From Lentzea aerocolonigenes (GTDB lineage: Bacteria > Actinomycetota > Actinomycetes > Mycobacteriales > Pseudonocardiaceae), in NCBI RefSeq assembly GCF_000974445.1, contig NZ_BBOJ01000001.1, forward strand, positions 558,001-622,000: a DNA stretch of 64,000 bases, read 5' to 3'. The position numbers and the translations under genes were made by a program. Within the stretch, counting starts at the first letter, position 1. Each line of letters opens with the position of its first letter. Shown here piece by piece: positions 26,101 through 34,227 of this stretch. The notes below the pieces were generated by a model. It worked only from the letters and a program-made list of their open reading frames with translations, was not told the origin of the DNA and made no database searches.

Positions 26101-26319
26101 TCGCACACCGGCTTCCTCGTGGTGCCGGACGTCAAGACGCAGCCCAAGCCCGGTGGTGGCGACACCACGCCGGCCGCCGGTGGCGGTACGGCAGGTGGTT
26201 CGGGTGACGCCCTGGCCAAGACGGGCGCCTCCGTGCTCGGCCTGGGCCTCGTCGGCGCCCTCCTGGTGGCGTTCGGCTTCGGCGCGAGCGTGCTCGGCAG
26301 GCGTCGTCAGACCATCTAA
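23152..26319 (+). CDS. Sortase-anchored SdrD/Cna-B-like surface protein, array copy 5 (longest)
   Basis: The 1055-aa protein is the most divergent copy. It starts with ATG after GGGGGAGAG, has a signal peptide (ending ALAQ) and a ~75-aa Ser/Thr/Pro linker (STVEPTPTSEPSAPPSTT and on), longer than in the other copies. An additional Ig-like module (KVTASIDKTHYQSHEPVRLK) precedes the usual sequence of beta modules (GLVYADVNRNGKPDAGEPIE, ADDKNQNHTRDAGEEV, GVAYTDKNHNGQQDAGEAAA). The anchor is LAKTGASVLGLG with a membrane segment and RRRQ tail. It has a 31-bp gap from copy 4 and no conserved leader. It may be the oldest copy, a guess from divergence. Confidence 0.85.
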   Translation: MSDRPARRGLLRFTAIATAALLAFGGATTGALAQEPETPTSTVEPTPTSEPSAPPSTTDPTPPPTSTTEPAPPSSSDPAPPSSTPSSEPSTQPPAPTTSAETPKAPAQPTPGEQRNEPQKPAAELPNLKVTASIDKTHYQSHEPVRLKITVTNQSSFAAERVTASAWGIQVPYESWGDFAYPGTTLAPGETRTVEVSGSIATLNGDKLDVSGYVLAQAGDANQNDNHFHLNATVTQTVGNASGLVYADVNRNGKPDAGEPIEGAKVSIYGGSPTAEHRTTTDANGRFSFTGIPSGTYYNPYYELPGGWVVHIPSGQQNFTVAPNQTAELVGRAERPYSELMTAKVSLNKSTYAYPATARISVTLSNTSQYSLTGIQAGCNRVGDSNHLGFGPEWNAIFDKGVDLAPGETKSFTINEAIPEGAAKAGVVWLACDFQPNPGWNTDGPFAGAKAAVTGGKGRYTMWLADDKNQNHTRDAGEEVAGLKIALVHPNTGAQVAEATSDSTGTLEFVDVPVGTYRAVLLGPWDFRYGPDADQVTVVGWGSTAFVGLKPGAAPADIRAAVKFDKARYESHEIVHMSLTVTNVGGRTAEKVRLFGSPFMLDIPNEQWGDFRPYDGPGVQIPAGESRTFEASGPFREAGTNGRLTVWGSIDYLGRPNPSNSGYNGEIEVVQTKGAITGVAYTDKNHNGQQDAGEAAAGVVVEASGGVPQGYFKTTTDADGRYSFKDLPSGNYYVSYTFADGWLVHYDEKHTKVRVQPGAPVQLTGRGERPYHEVLSAKIELDQDVYEVGEDAKITITLTNRGDQVISGIRASCNAAGNSNQLGSWQGDGFPKGWGDLLPPGKGVTVGPGETKTFTAIEAVPEGAFEFGTVVVGCGFAPDPDRNVDGAYAGDSARVPGGFGSVTGELYYDRNGNGEVDQGEAIGNTGIFLRDDQGVDVAKAVTDDKGTVRFPKVPAGDYVARVDGPWKFDHEYGGFVRVLTDRESHTGFLVVPDVKTQPKPGGGDTTPAAGGGTAGGSGDALAKTGASVLGLGLVGALLVAFGFGASVLGRRRQTI

Positions 26320-26333
26320 CTGAAGATCGCTGA

Positions 26334-26368
26334 GCAGGGTCGGTACTCCCACCGAGTGCCGGCCCTGC
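26334..26368 (+). terminator. Terminator after the surface-protein array
   Basis: A 15-bp stem (26334-26348 with 26354-26368), with two G-T type pairings and a 5-base loop, lies 14 bp after the stop of copy 5. Confidence 0.7.
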
Positions 26369-26405
26369 TGTCATGAGCACCACACTTCACGGTCCCGAGT
26401 GGAGT

Positions 26406-26420
26406 GTTAGCGTCGCTAAC
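26406..26420. promoter_or_regulatory. Palindrome upstream of the TauE/SafE gene
   Basis: GTTAGCG-T-CGCTAAC is a perfect 7-bp inverted repeat 21 bp before the gene start. It may be a regulator site. Confidence 0.4.
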
Positions 26421-26441
26421 CATTGGGTACCTGGGGGTGAC

Positions 26442-27191
26442 ATGACGGTCTGGGAAGCAATCGCGGTGGTCATCGCGGGTGTGTTCGCAGGCGGCATCAA
26501 CACCGTCGTCGGCAGCGGCACGCTCGTGACGTTCCCGGTGCTGCTCGCCGTCGGTTATCCGCCCGTGGTCGCGAACGTGTCGAACAGTCTCGGCCTCGTG
26601 CCCGGCTCGCTGTCCGGCGCGTGGGGGTACCGCGAGGAGCTCAAGGGGCAGAAGTCCCGCATCGCCAAGCTCCTGCCGGCCTCGATCCTCGGTGGCATCG
26701 TCGGCGCGATCCTGCTGGTGACGCTGCCGGCCCAGGCGTTCAAGGCGATCGTGCCGGTGCTGATCGTCATCGCGCTGGTCCTCGTCGTGATCCAGCCCTG
26801 GCTCAACCGCAAGCTCTCGCACAAGCGCGGCAACGGCGACGGCGGCGTGCTGCTGTGGATCGGGATCTTCGCCGCGGGCATCTACGGCGGCTACTTCGGG
26901 GCCGCGCAGGGCGTGCTCGTCATGGGGATCATGGGTGTACTCGTCAACGAGCACCTGCAGCGGATGAACGCGCTGAAGAACCTCCTGACCGCGTTCGTGA
27001 ACCTGGTCGCGGGCGTCATGTTCATCTTCATCGCCGACGTGGCGTGGCTGGCCGTGCTGCTCCTGGCCGTCGGGTCCGTCGTCGGCGGTCAGATCGGCGC
27101 CAAGATCGGCCGCAAACTCCCACCCGCCGTGTTGCGCGGCGTCATCGTGGTGGTGGGAGTCGCGGCCATCGTTCAGCTGCTCATGAAGTGA
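26442..27191 (+). CDS. TauE/SafE family (sulfite/organosulfur exporter-like) permease
   Basis: The 249-aa integral membrane protein has two homologous halves with about eight membrane segments. The first contains the family signature [20 protein letters not shown] and [11 protein letters not shown]; the second contains [17 protein letters not shown]. TauE/SafE proteins move sulfite, sulfoacetate and other organic anions across the membrane; the substrate here is not known. The ATG at 26442 follows GGGGGTGAC; a start at 26373 would add residues from the intergenic palindrome. Its 3' end overlaps the converging pat gene by 11 bp. Confidence 0.9.
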   Translation: MTVWEAIAVVIAGVFAGGINTVVGSGTLVTFPVLLAVGYPPVVANVSNSLGLVPGSLSGAWGYREELKGQKSRIAKLLPASILGGIVGAILLVTLPAQAFKAIVPVLIVIALVLVVIQPWLNRKLSHKRGNGDGGVLLWIGIFAAGIYGGYFGAAQGVLVMGIMGVLVNEHLQRMNALKNLLTAFVNLVAGVMFIFIADVAWLAVLLLAVGSVVGGQIGAKIGRKLPPAVLRGVIVVVGVAAIVQLLMK

Positions 27192-28248
27192 ACGCGCGTG
27201 CTGCCGCGAGGAAGGCGTCGTTCTCCTCTGGCTCGCCGATGGTCACGCGGGCGCCTTCGCCTGCGAACGCGCGCACGACGACCTTGTGTGCCAGGCAGTG
27301 TTCGTTGAACGCGGTGGTGCGTTCGCCCAGTGGCAGCCACACGAAGTTGGCTTGGGTCGGCGGGATGTCGTAGCCCATCGCGAGCAGTTCACCGCGGACG
27401 CGGGTGCGTTCGGCGACGATCGCGCGGCAGCGGACCATCAGTTCGTCCTCGGCGTCGAGTGAGGCCATGGCGGCGACCTGGGCGAGGGCGTTGACGGAGA
27501 ACGGCACGTAGACCTTGCGCAGTGCCTCGGCGACGTGTGGCTGGGCGACGGCGTAGCCGATGCGCAGGCCGGCGAGGCCGTAGGCCTTGGAGAACGTGCG
27601 CAGCACCGCGACGTTGTCCCGACCGGCGGCCCACTGCTGCTTGGCGAGTTCGACGCCGTCGGGGATGTGGGCGTCGTCGACGAATTCCTTGTAGGCCTCG
27701 TCGATCACGACGAGCACGTCGGAGGGCACGCGGGCGATGAACGCCTCGATCTGCTCGGTGCGCAGCGCGGTGCCCGTGGGGTTGTTCGGGTTGCACACGA
27801 ACACCATGCGGGTGTTGGGCGTGATCGCCGCGGCCATCGCGTCCAGGTCGTGCCCGTGCTCCGAGGTCAGCGGCACGCGGATCTGCTTGGCGCCCGCGAC
27901 GTGCACGACGATCGGGTAGGCCTCGAACGAGCGCCACGCGAACAGCACCTCGTCGTTCTCGGCGCAGGTCGCCTGGACGAGCTGCTGGCACAGGGTCACC
28001 GAGCCGCAGCCGATCGCGAGGTGGTCGGCGGGGACGCCGAGCTTGTCGGCGAGCCTGCCGGTGAGTTCGACGCAGCCGGAGTCGGGGTACCTGTTGATAC
28101 CGGTGGCTGCTTCGGCGATCGCCTTGACGACGCTGGGCAGCGGCCCGGCGGACACCTCGTTGCTCGCGAGCTTGATGGCGCCGGGAATGGACTTGCCGGG
28201 CACGTAGGCGGGCAAGGATGCCAGGTCAGCACGGGTTCGCACGGTCAT
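27181..28248 (-). CDS. pat: Aromatic amino acid / histidinol-phosphate aminotransferase (Pat type)
   Basis: The 355-aa class II PLP aminotransferase begins with the Pat/HisC2 signature [20 protein letters not shown]. It has CNPNNPTG (152-159), VIDEAYKEF, and [13 protein letters not shown], whose Lys221 should hold PLP. The closest actinobacterial relatives convert phenylpyruvate and other aromatic keto acids with glutamate. HisC activity is the alternative. It stands alone on the minus strand and overlaps the TauE gene tail-to-tail. Confidence 0.85.
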   Translation of the reverse strand: MTVRTRADLASLPAYVPGKSIPGAIKLASNEVSAGPLPSVVKAIAEAATGINRYPDSGCVELTGRLADKLGVPADHLAIGCGSVTLCQQLVQATCAENDEVLFAWRSFEAYPIVVHVAGAKQIRVPLTSEHGHDLDAMAAAITPNTRMVFVCNPNNPTGTALRTEQIEAFIARVPSDVLVVIDEAYKEFVDDAHIPDGVELAKQQWAAGRDNVAVLRTFSKAYGLAGLRIGYAVAQPHVAEALRKVYVPFSVNALAQVAAMASLDAEDELMVRCRAIVAERTRVRGELLAMGYDIPPTQANFVWLPLGERTTAFNEHCLAHKVVVRAFAGEGARVTIGEPEENDAFLAAARAFTS

Positions 28249-28324
28249 ACCCCGGATCCTCGCACTGCTCCGTCCGGTTGGTCACGTTGACTTCAGTTCA
28301 CCCCGTCGTGGAAGGGTAAGAAAC

Positions 28325-28966
28325 ATGACCACTACCCGCGTCGAGACGCTTTCCCTCACCGACGGCCGTGAGCTGCGGGTGACGATCGCCGAACCCGACT
28401 CCGCCGTGCGGGGCGGACTCGTGGTGCTGCACGAGGCTCGCGGTGTGACCGAGGGGGTGCGCTCGCTCGTCAGCAGCCTTGCCGACGAGGGCTGGCTCGC
28501 CATCGCGCCGCACCTCTACGACGAGGACCGCGTGCACGGTGACAACATCAGGGACCAGGTCAGCAAGCTTTCGGGTGACCGCCTCCTGGAGGACACCGAC
28601 GTCGCGTTCGTGTGGCTGGGACAGCAGGGTGTGAGCGCGGACCGGATGGGCGTGGTCGGCTTCGACATCGGTGGCACGGTCGCCATGGTGGTCGCCGCCA
28701 GCCGCACGATCGGCGCGGCGGTCACCGTGCAGGCTCCCGGAATTCTGGAGCCGCTCTCGGACGGCCTGCCCGCGCTCGTGGACGTCGCGAGCGACCTCAC
28801 GTGCCCGTGGCTCGGCATCTTCCGGGACGACGACTCCGAAGAAGTGAACAAGCTTCGCGATGCCGTGATCAGTTCGGAAACCGCTTCGGATCTGGTGCGT
28901 TTCGACGTTTCCAGTGACGAAGCGTGGGCTCGTGCGTTGAACTGGTTCGACGCACACATGAGGTAA
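28325..28966 (+). CDS. Dienelactone-hydrolase-like protein lacking the catalytic Cys
   Basis: The 213-aa alpha/beta-fold protein matches the dienelactone hydrolase family in layout: LVVLHEARGVTEG near residue 36, IAPHLYDED, and the nucleophile elbow GVVGFDIGGTVAM. In active enzymes the elbow reads G-x-C-x-G-G, but here the position is Asp114. The late His of the triad is also not obvious. The protein may be inactive, use another mechanism, or have a binding role. Length is slightly shorter than the family norm (~230 aa). Confidence 0.75.
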   Translation: MTTTRVETLSLTDGRELRVTIAEPDSAVRGGLVVLHEARGVTEGVRSLVSSLADEGWLAIAPHLYDEDRVHGDNIRDQVSKLSGDRLLEDTDVAFVWLGQQGVSADRMGVVGFDIGGTVAMVVAASRTIGAAVTVQAPGILEPLSDGLPALVDVASDLTCPWLGIFRDDDSEEVNKLRDAVISSETASDLVRFDVSSDEAWARALNWFDAHMR

Positions 28967-29101
28967 GAGTCTTTACGGCGGATTGGAACCGAACCGTCCT
29001 CCAGGTACATCTAAGGGGTGCTTCGGACGGCTGACTGGGTGTAGCTGTGAGTAACGCCCAGTGCTGCGGTGACGAGTTATGCAGTGCAGGGGGTTATGAG
29101 G

Positions 29102-29617
29102 ATGGCTGAAGGCACTGGGACGACCGGCACGGAGACACCCGCGGTGACGCCTGCGGTCACGACGGCGACGACGACGCCGATCACCGCGGAACAGCTCGCG
29201 GCGGCGAAACCCGTTCTCCAGCAGCAGATGCTGGTGGACAAGGCGGAGGCGAGCCATGCCGCGGCCAAGCTCGACCAGGCGGCGGACACCGGCAAGCTGA
29301 CGCTCGACGTCGACGCCGCGGACGCGTTGATCAAGGCGGTCGACGACGCGCGTGACCAGGTGATGGACCTGTGGGAGCGAACGAGCAAGCAGCTGGCGAC
29401 GCCGCTGCAGTTCGGTGAGAACCCGGTCGCCAAGGCGATCAGCGCGCGGTTCTCCGACCTCGCCGTCGGTGAGGAGTCCGGGGCCGCGAAGGCGTTGTTC
29501 GACCTCTTCAATGTCCTCGACGACATCAGCAACGCGTTGAGCCGCAACCGCGACAACACCCGCGACGCCGACGAACAGGCAGAAGAGGCCATGAAGAAGG
29601 CCGGGGGTTCCTGGTGA
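29102..29617 (+). CDS. PE-like ESX-associated small protein
   Basis: The 171-aa helical protein opens with a Thr-rich stretch (TGTTGTETPAVTPAVTTATT). The alpha-helical region AEASHAAAKLDQAADTGKLT is followed by LIKAVDDARDQVMDLWERTS, and the end is acidic (DADEQAEEAMKKAGGSW). The shape and gene order suggest the PE-like partner of the PPE-like protein encoded next, with GTGA overlap. The ATG at 29102 follows GGGGG eight bases upstream. Family membership is inferred from synteny with the EspG gene two genes downstream; sequence similarity to PE proteins is weak. Confidence 0.6.
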   Translation: MAEGTGTTGTETPAVTPAVTTATTTPITAEQLAAAKPVLQQQMLVDKAEASHAAAKLDQAADTGKLTLDVDAADALIKAVDDARDQVMDLWERTSKQLATPLQFGENPVAKAISARFSDLAVGEESGAAKALFDLFNVLDDISNALSRNRDNTRDADEQAEEAMKKAGGSW

Positions 29618-30891
29618 GTCACGGATCGAACGACAACAAGGGCAACGACAACAACGGTCACGACAACAAGGGCCACGACAACAAAGGTCACGACGACGAG
29701 GGCAGTCCTCTGACCGCCCAGATCGACTGGATGACCTTCTCGCACGAAGACCTCTACAAGATGGTCCACACCGGCGTGAACCTCGAAGGTGCCCAGACCG
29801 CCGCCACGAACTGGAAGAAGATCGGCGAGGACATCGCCGGCGTGCGCGCGAACCTGCTCAAGGCCGTCGAGGACTCGACCGTGGGCTGGGACACCGAGTC
29901 GGCGCGGCTCGCACGTGACGGTCTGACCGAGGTCACCAACTGGGTCGACGACACGGCGAGCTACGCGCACAAGGTGTCCGCGGCCATCACGACCGAGACC
30001 AGCAACGTCGAGGCCGCCCGTGCCGCGATGCCGCCGCCTCCCGCGCCCCCGGCGTCACCGGTGCCGGTGGAACCGACGGTGCTCCGGCCGGCGCTGCGGG
30101 ACCGCCTGGCGGTGGTCGACCAGGTCGACGGGTTCGGTTCGCAGACCCTGCGCGACCCGCGGCTGGTGCAGTCGCTGCAGGGCGGCGAGTTCGCCGGGTT
30201 CGAGACCGTGGGAACCAGCACGGTCGAGACCCTCGCCGCCAACGACGCCCAGCACCGTCTCGCGGCGGACGTCATGGCGTCGTTCCAGCGCAACTCGGCC
30301 GCGGTCGACCAGACCGTGCCCGCGCAGTTCACCCCGCCGGTGAACCCGCTCAACCCGACGCCGACACCCGTCAACGACCTCGGTGGACGGTCCCACAGGG
30401 GCCTTCCCGACGGCCCCGGCGCCGGCGGTGGTGGTGGCGGCACGGTCGCGACCGGAACGCAGAACCAGAACCGCGGCACCACGAACACGTCGTCGCGCTA
30501 CGGCGGCGCCGGTGGTTACGGCGGTGGCCGCGGTGGTGGCGGTGGCGGTTTCGCGGGCGGCATGGCCCGGCCCTTCGGGACGAACTCCGGTAGTCAGGCC
30601 GGTGGCGGCGGTGGTGCCGGTGGTGGTTCCGCCAGCGGTGGCGCGGCCGGTGTGAACGAAGGCGTGCGCGGCGGAGCAGGCGCGGCGGCTGCGGCGTCGG
30701 CAGCGCCCGGTGGCCAGACCAAGGCGTTCCAGAACCCGCTCGCGATGGGTGGCGCGCCGATGGCCGGTGCTCCGGTGGCGGGCGGTGGCCGTGACGACAA
30801 CCGCGAACACAAGACCGCGAGCTACCTGGAAGAGGACGACAACGTCTTCGGCCTGGACCGCAAGGCGGCCCCGCCGGTGATCGGTCAGTGA
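29614..30891 (+). CDS. PPE-like ESX-associated protein with low-complexity ends
   Basis: The 425-aa protein has a striking N-terminus built from (N/H)DNxG units (NDNNGHDNKGHDNKGHDDEG). An alpha-helical domain (about residues 40-135) contains NLEGAQTAATNWKKIGEDIA and VGWDTESARLARDGL, similar to PPE/WXG proteins. A Pro linker and then a long Gly-rich segment (YGGAGGYGGGRGGGGGGFAG) follow, and the tail is DDNVFGLDRKAAP. The GTG start overlaps the preceding stop. Export by a type VII system is expected, but no ESX core gene lies in the window. Confidence 0.7.
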   Translation: MSHGSNDNKGNDNNGHDNKGHDNKGHDDEGSPLTAQIDWMTFSHEDLYKMVHTGVNLEGAQTAATNWKKIGEDIAGVRANLLKAVEDSTVGWDTESARLARDGLTEVTNWVDDTASYAHKVSAAITTETSNVEAARAAMPPPPAPPASPVPVEPTVLRPALRDRLAVVDQVDGFGSQTLRDPRLVQSLQGGEFAGFETVGTSTVETLAANDAQHRLAADVMASFQRNSAAVDQTVPAQFTPPVNPLNPTPTPVNDLGGRSHRGLPDGPGAGGGGGGTVATGTQNQNRGTTNTSSRYGGAGGYGGGRGGGGGGFAGGMARPFGTNSGSQAGGGGGAGGGSASGGAAGVNEGVRGGAGAAAAASAAPGGQTKAFQNPLAMGGAPMAGAPVAGGGRDDNREHKTASYLEEDDNVFGLDRKAAPPVIGQ

Positions 30892-31643
30892 CAGAACGCC
30901 AGTTCACGGTGAGCTCGCGGGAGTTCTTCCTGCTGTGGCAAGCCGTGCACGGCGAGGACCGCGTCGTGCCGCTCGGCACGCCCCACTTCGGGGCCACCCG
31001 AGCGGCGCGGCAACGCCTCGTCGAGGAGAGTTCGCAGGCGCTGCAGGCCCGTCGCCTCGGCACCGTGCACCGCCCCGACCCGGACCTGCGCGCGCTGGTC
31101 GCCGGTCTCGGCGAGTTCGACCGCGCGTTGGAGATCGCGTACTTCAAGGGCACCGAACTGGCCCGCGGCATCGCCTGCGCCGGCTGGAGCGGTGCGTTCG
31201 CCGCGCGCGTGAACGACGACGTGCACCTGTTCCCGTTCCGCCCGACCTCGCTGGCCTCGGCCACGGTGTCATCGTTGCCAGGCCTCGCACCGGGGACCGG
31301 CCGCGCGGTGAACGTGCGCTGGGACGACTACCTGCGGGCGGGCCAGGCGGGCCGGCAGGACGGCAAGCAGGCGTTCCTGGACGTCCTGCGCGACGCCGGC
31401 ATCCGCGAGCCCGAGGCCCACACCCTGCTGCGCCTCATCACGTCCCGGATCGGCGGCGGCGAACTGGGCCTGACCGCGCGCAACCGCGACGGCGTGCCGC
31501 GCCCGACGGGCCGTTCGGTGTCGTGGCTCGACACGCGCGAGGGCCGCTACCTCCTCCGCAAGCAGGACGGCTGGCTCGTGCTGGCCCCCGCCGACGCGGC
31601 TCGGCTGACGAACGCGGTCGACGAGCTGCTCGCGGCGGGGTAA
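30888..31643 (+). CDS. EspG-family ESX secretion-associated chaperone
   Basis: The 251-aa cytosolic protein matches EspG: SSREFFLLWQAVHGEDRVVP near the N-terminus, a central beta sheet (TELARGIACAGWSGAFAARV and then DVHLFPFRPTS), a late SWLDTREGRYLLRK and a C-terminal helix. EspG binds its cognate PE-PPE pair in the cytosol and delivers it to the type VII machine. Its start GTG overlaps the PPE-like stop, so the three genes form one operon (PE-like, PPE-like, EspG). The other secretion components must lie elsewhere on the chromosome. Confidence 0.85.
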   Translation: MTERQFTVSSREFFLLWQAVHGEDRVVPLGTPHFGATRAARQRLVEESSQALQARRLGTVHRPDPDLRALVAGLGEFDRALEIAYFKGTELARGIACAGWSGAFAARVNDDVHLFPFRPTSLASATVSSLPGLAPGTGRAVNVRWDDYLRAGQAGRQDGKQAFLDVLRDAGIREPEAHTLLRLITSRIGGGELGLTARNRDGVPRPTGRSVSWLDTREGRYLLRKQDGWLVLAPADAARLTNAVDELLAAG

Positions 31644-31718
31644 CTGCACACAGGTGGGCTACCGCAAGTCCGCCAATCACACATGGACGTGCGGTTGTGC
31701 CTCAACTAGACATGGGGC

Positions 31719-33665
31719 ATGACCGACACCGACGTCGAACTGCTGTGGCGCCCCGACCCCACGAGGGACAACGGGATGACCGCCTTTCGGTCGTGGCTCC
31801 GTTCTGAACGAGGCCACGACTTCCCCGACTACGAGTCGCTGTGGGAGTGGTCCGTCTCCGACCTCGAAGGGTTCTGGGGCGCGACAGCTGAGTACTTCGA
31901 CGTCCAGTTCCACTCCCGGCCCTCGCGGGTGCTGGGGTCCGCGGAGATGCCCGGCGCCGACTGGTTCCCCGGCGCGACGCTGAACTACGCCGAGCACGCG
32001 TTGCGACGCGGCGGCGACGACGACCTGGCCGTGATCTTCCATAGAGAAGACGGCCTCGCTTCTTCTTTGACGTTCGGCACGCTGCGTTCACGCGTGGCCG
32101 CTTTCCGGGCCGCATTGGCCTCTCTGGGCGTCTCGCAGGGCGATCGGGTGGTGGCACTGGTCCCGAACGCCCCAGAAGCCCTCATCGCCTTCCTGGCGGC
32201 CGCCTCGCTCGGCGCCACGTGGTCGTCCTGCTCCCCGGACTTCGGCGCGCGAGCCGTCGCCGACCGCTTCACCCAGATCGAGCCGGCGGTCTTCGTCGCC
32301 GTCTCCGGCTACGTCTACAACGGACGCTCCTTCGACTGCCGCCCGGTCGTGGAAGAGATCCGCTCGCAGCTGCCGGGCCTGCGCGCCACGATCCTGGTCG
32401 ACTACCTCGACAACGGCTCGTCGCTGCCGGACACCCTCTCGTTCGCGGAGCTGCTGGCGGCGAACGAAGGCGCCGCGCTGGAGTTCACGCCGGTGCCGTT
32501 CGGCCACCCGCTGTGGGTGCTCTACTCGTCCGGCACGACGGGCCTGCCCAAGGGCATCGTCCAGGGCCACGGCGGCATCGTGCTGGAACACCTGAAGATG
32601 CTGGGCCTGCACAGCGACCTCGGCCCCGGCGACCGCTTCTTCTGGTTCACCACCACCGGCTGGATGATGTGGAACTACCTGGTCGGTGGCCTGATGGTCG
32701 GCACCACCATCGTCCTGTACGACGGCAGCCCGGCCTTCCCGTCGCTGAACACGTTGTGGCAGCTGGCCGAACAACACCGAGTCACCTACTTCGGCACCTC
32801 CGCGCCGTACGTCCAGTCGTGCCTGAAGGAGGGCCTCGACCCGTCGTCGCGCTACGACCTGACGGGCTTGCGCGTCGTCGGTTCGACCGGTGCACCCCTT
32901 ACGCCAGAAGGCTTCCGCTGGATCGCCTCGGCCGTGGGCAAGGACGTCCAGATCGCCTCGGTCTCCGGCGGCACCGACCTCTGCACGGCCTTCGTGGCGG
33001 CCTCCCCGGACCGCCCGGTGTGGCTGGGCGAGCTCTCCTGCCGAGCCCTGGGCGCCGCGGTCTTCGCGTTCGACGAGGCGGGAAACAAGCTGGAAGACGC
33101 CGTGGGAGAGCTCGTGATCACCCGCCCGATGCCGTCCATGCCGGTCTTCTTCTGGGGCGACGAAGACGGCTCACGGCTGCGCGACGCCTACTTCGACACG
33201 TACCCGGGAATCTGGCGCCACGGCGACTGGATCCGCATCACCCCACGCGGCTCGGCGGTGATCTACGGCCGCTCCGACTCGACCCTGAACCGCGGCGGCG
33301 TCCGCATGGGCACCTCGGAGTTCTACCGGGTGGTGGAGTCCGTCCCCGGCGTGGTCGACTCCCTGGTGATCGACACGTCCGGCGTCTCCGAGGGCGAACT
33401 CCTCTGCTTCGTGGTGCTCGACGGCGTGACTTTGGCCGACGTGGAACCGGTGCTGCGCAAGGAATTGCGCTCGTCCCTGTCCCCGCGCCACGTGCCGAAC
33501 CGCTTCGTGGCCGTGGCCGAGATCCCGAGGACCCTGAACGGCAAGAAGTGCGAGGTCCCGGTGAAGAAGATCCTGGCCGGCGTGGACCCCGATCGCGCGG
33601 TCAGCCGCGGCGCGCTCCGCAATCCCGAGTCGCTCCAACCGTTCTTGGAACTCGCTTCGGGATGA
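31719..33665 (+). CDS. Acetoacetyl-CoA synthetase
   Basis: The 648-aa adenylate-forming enzyme joins acetoacetate and CoA using ATP. The N-terminal segment FRSWLRSERGHDFPDYESLW and the fixed FWGATAEYFDV are typical of acetoacetate-CoA ligases. The phosphate loop is YSSGTTGLPKG; other motifs are TTTGWMMWNYLVGGL, GGTDLCTAF and the hinge YGRSDSTLNRGGVRMG. The catalytic lysine region is LNGKKCEVPVKK. Length is normal. It lets the cell use ketone bodies or recycle acetoacetate. It stands as a single gene before the tRNA pair. Confidence 0.93.
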   Translation: MTDTDVELLWRPDPTRDNGMTAFRSWLRSERGHDFPDYESLWEWSVSDLEGFWGATAEYFDVQFHSRPSRVLGSAEMPGADWFPGATLNYAEHALRRGGDDDLAVIFHREDGLASSLTFGTLRSRVAAFRAALASLGVSQGDRVVALVPNAPEALIAFLAAASLGATWSSCSPDFGARAVADRFTQIEPAVFVAVSGYVYNGRSFDCRPVVEEIRSQLPGLRATILVDYLDNGSSLPDTLSFAELLAANEGAALEFTPVPFGHPLWVLYSSGTTGLPKGIVQGHGGIVLEHLKMLGLHSDLGPGDRFFWFTTTGWMMWNYLVGGLMVGTTIVLYDGSPAFPSLNTLWQLAEQHRVTYFGTSAPYVQSCLKEGLDPSSRYDLTGLRVVGSTGAPLTPEGFRWIASAVGKDVQIASVSGGTDLCTAFVAASPDRPVWLGELSCRALGAAVFAFDEAGNKLEDAVGELVITRPMPSMPVFFWGDEDGSRLRDAYFDTYPGIWRHGDWIRITPRGSAVIYGRSDSTLNRGGVRMGTSEFYRVVESVPGVVDSLVIDTSGVSEGELLCFVVLDGVTLADVEPVLRKELRSSLSPRHVPNRFVAVAEIPRTLNGKKCEVPVKKILAGVDPDRAVSRGALRNPESLQPFLELASG

Positions 33666-33764
33666 TCTAGATCACTCTCGAGCTGGCGAACAGGCGTTTA
33701 ACGCCCTTCTCGAGGCCCCGGCACGTGCCCTGACCAGCACGTTCTGCGCTTCGAGGGGGGCGTT

Positions 33765-33794
33765 TTGCAAGTCGGTTGAGGACCTGTGTAACCT
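33765..33794 (+). promoter_or_regulatory. Probable promoter of tRNA-Ser(GCT)
   Basis: TTGCAA (33765-33770) and TAACCT (33789-33794) are separated by 18 bp and lie 26 bp before the mature tRNA. Confidence 0.45.
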
Positions 33795-33820
33795 ATGCGT
33801 CGTGGCCAAGGATGGTCCCG

Positions 33821-33910
33821 GGAGGCTTCGCCTAGTCTGGTCTATGGCGCCGCACTGCTAATGCGGTTTGGGGTAACCCCCCATCCCGGGTTCAAATCCC
33901 GGAGCCTCCG
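33821..33910 (+). tRNA. tRNA-Ser (anticodon GCT)
   Basis: A 90-nt class II tRNA. The acceptor GGAGGCT pairs with AGCCTCC (33903-33909). The anticodon stem CCGCA/TGCGG encloses CTGCTAA, so the anticodon is GCT. The variable arm is long. CCA is not encoded. Confidence 0.96.
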
Positions 33911-33936
33911 CAAGGCCGAACCTCTCGGGGATCGGT

Positions 33937-33942
33937 TATAAT
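33937..33942 (+). promoter_or_regulatory. -10 box of tRNA-Arg(ACG)
   Basis: A perfect TATAAT lies nine bases before the tRNA 5' end, which indicates a separate promoter between the two tRNAs. Confidence 0.65.
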
Positions 33943-33951
33943 TGAAGACCT

Positions 33952-34024
33952 GCGCTCGTAGCTCAACGGATAGAGCATCTGACTACGGATCAGAAGGTTA
34001 CAGGTTCGAATCCTGTCGAGCGCG
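33952..34024 (+). tRNA. tRNA-Arg (anticodon ACG)
   Basis: A 73-nt tRNA. The acceptor GCGCTCG pairs with CGAGCGC and the discriminator is G34024. The anticodon arm TCTGA-CTACGGA-TCAGA gives ACG. The T arm contains GGTTCGAATCC. Confidence 0.97.
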
Positions 34025-34030
34025 CTACAC

Positions 34031-34074
34031 AAACCCCAGTCAGACTTCGGTCTAGCTGGGGTTTTGTTGTTTTC
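34031..34074 (+). terminator. Rho-independent terminator after tRNA-Arg
   Basis: AAACCCCAG pairs with CTGGGGTTT around a CAGAC-TTCG-GTCT inner stem, followed by TTGTTGTTTT. Confidence 0.9.
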
Positions 34075-34227
34075 GAATTTTCTGGAATCTCAGTCCGAGC
34101 CGTGGCCGAGTTCTGCACCACCAAGATCCAATGATCAGGCTTCCAGCACGAGTTTGTAACGGTCGGACCGCAGTCCTCGAAGCACGCAGCGAAGAAGAGC
34201 GGCTCGAAGACAGCGGGAGAGTTTCGG

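Noticed and set aside
23155..26352. A 1065-aa open frame on the minus strand across array copy 5
   Set aside because: Same reason: the true gene on the plus strand has a signal peptide, modules and an anchor, and the minus frame is low-complexity.
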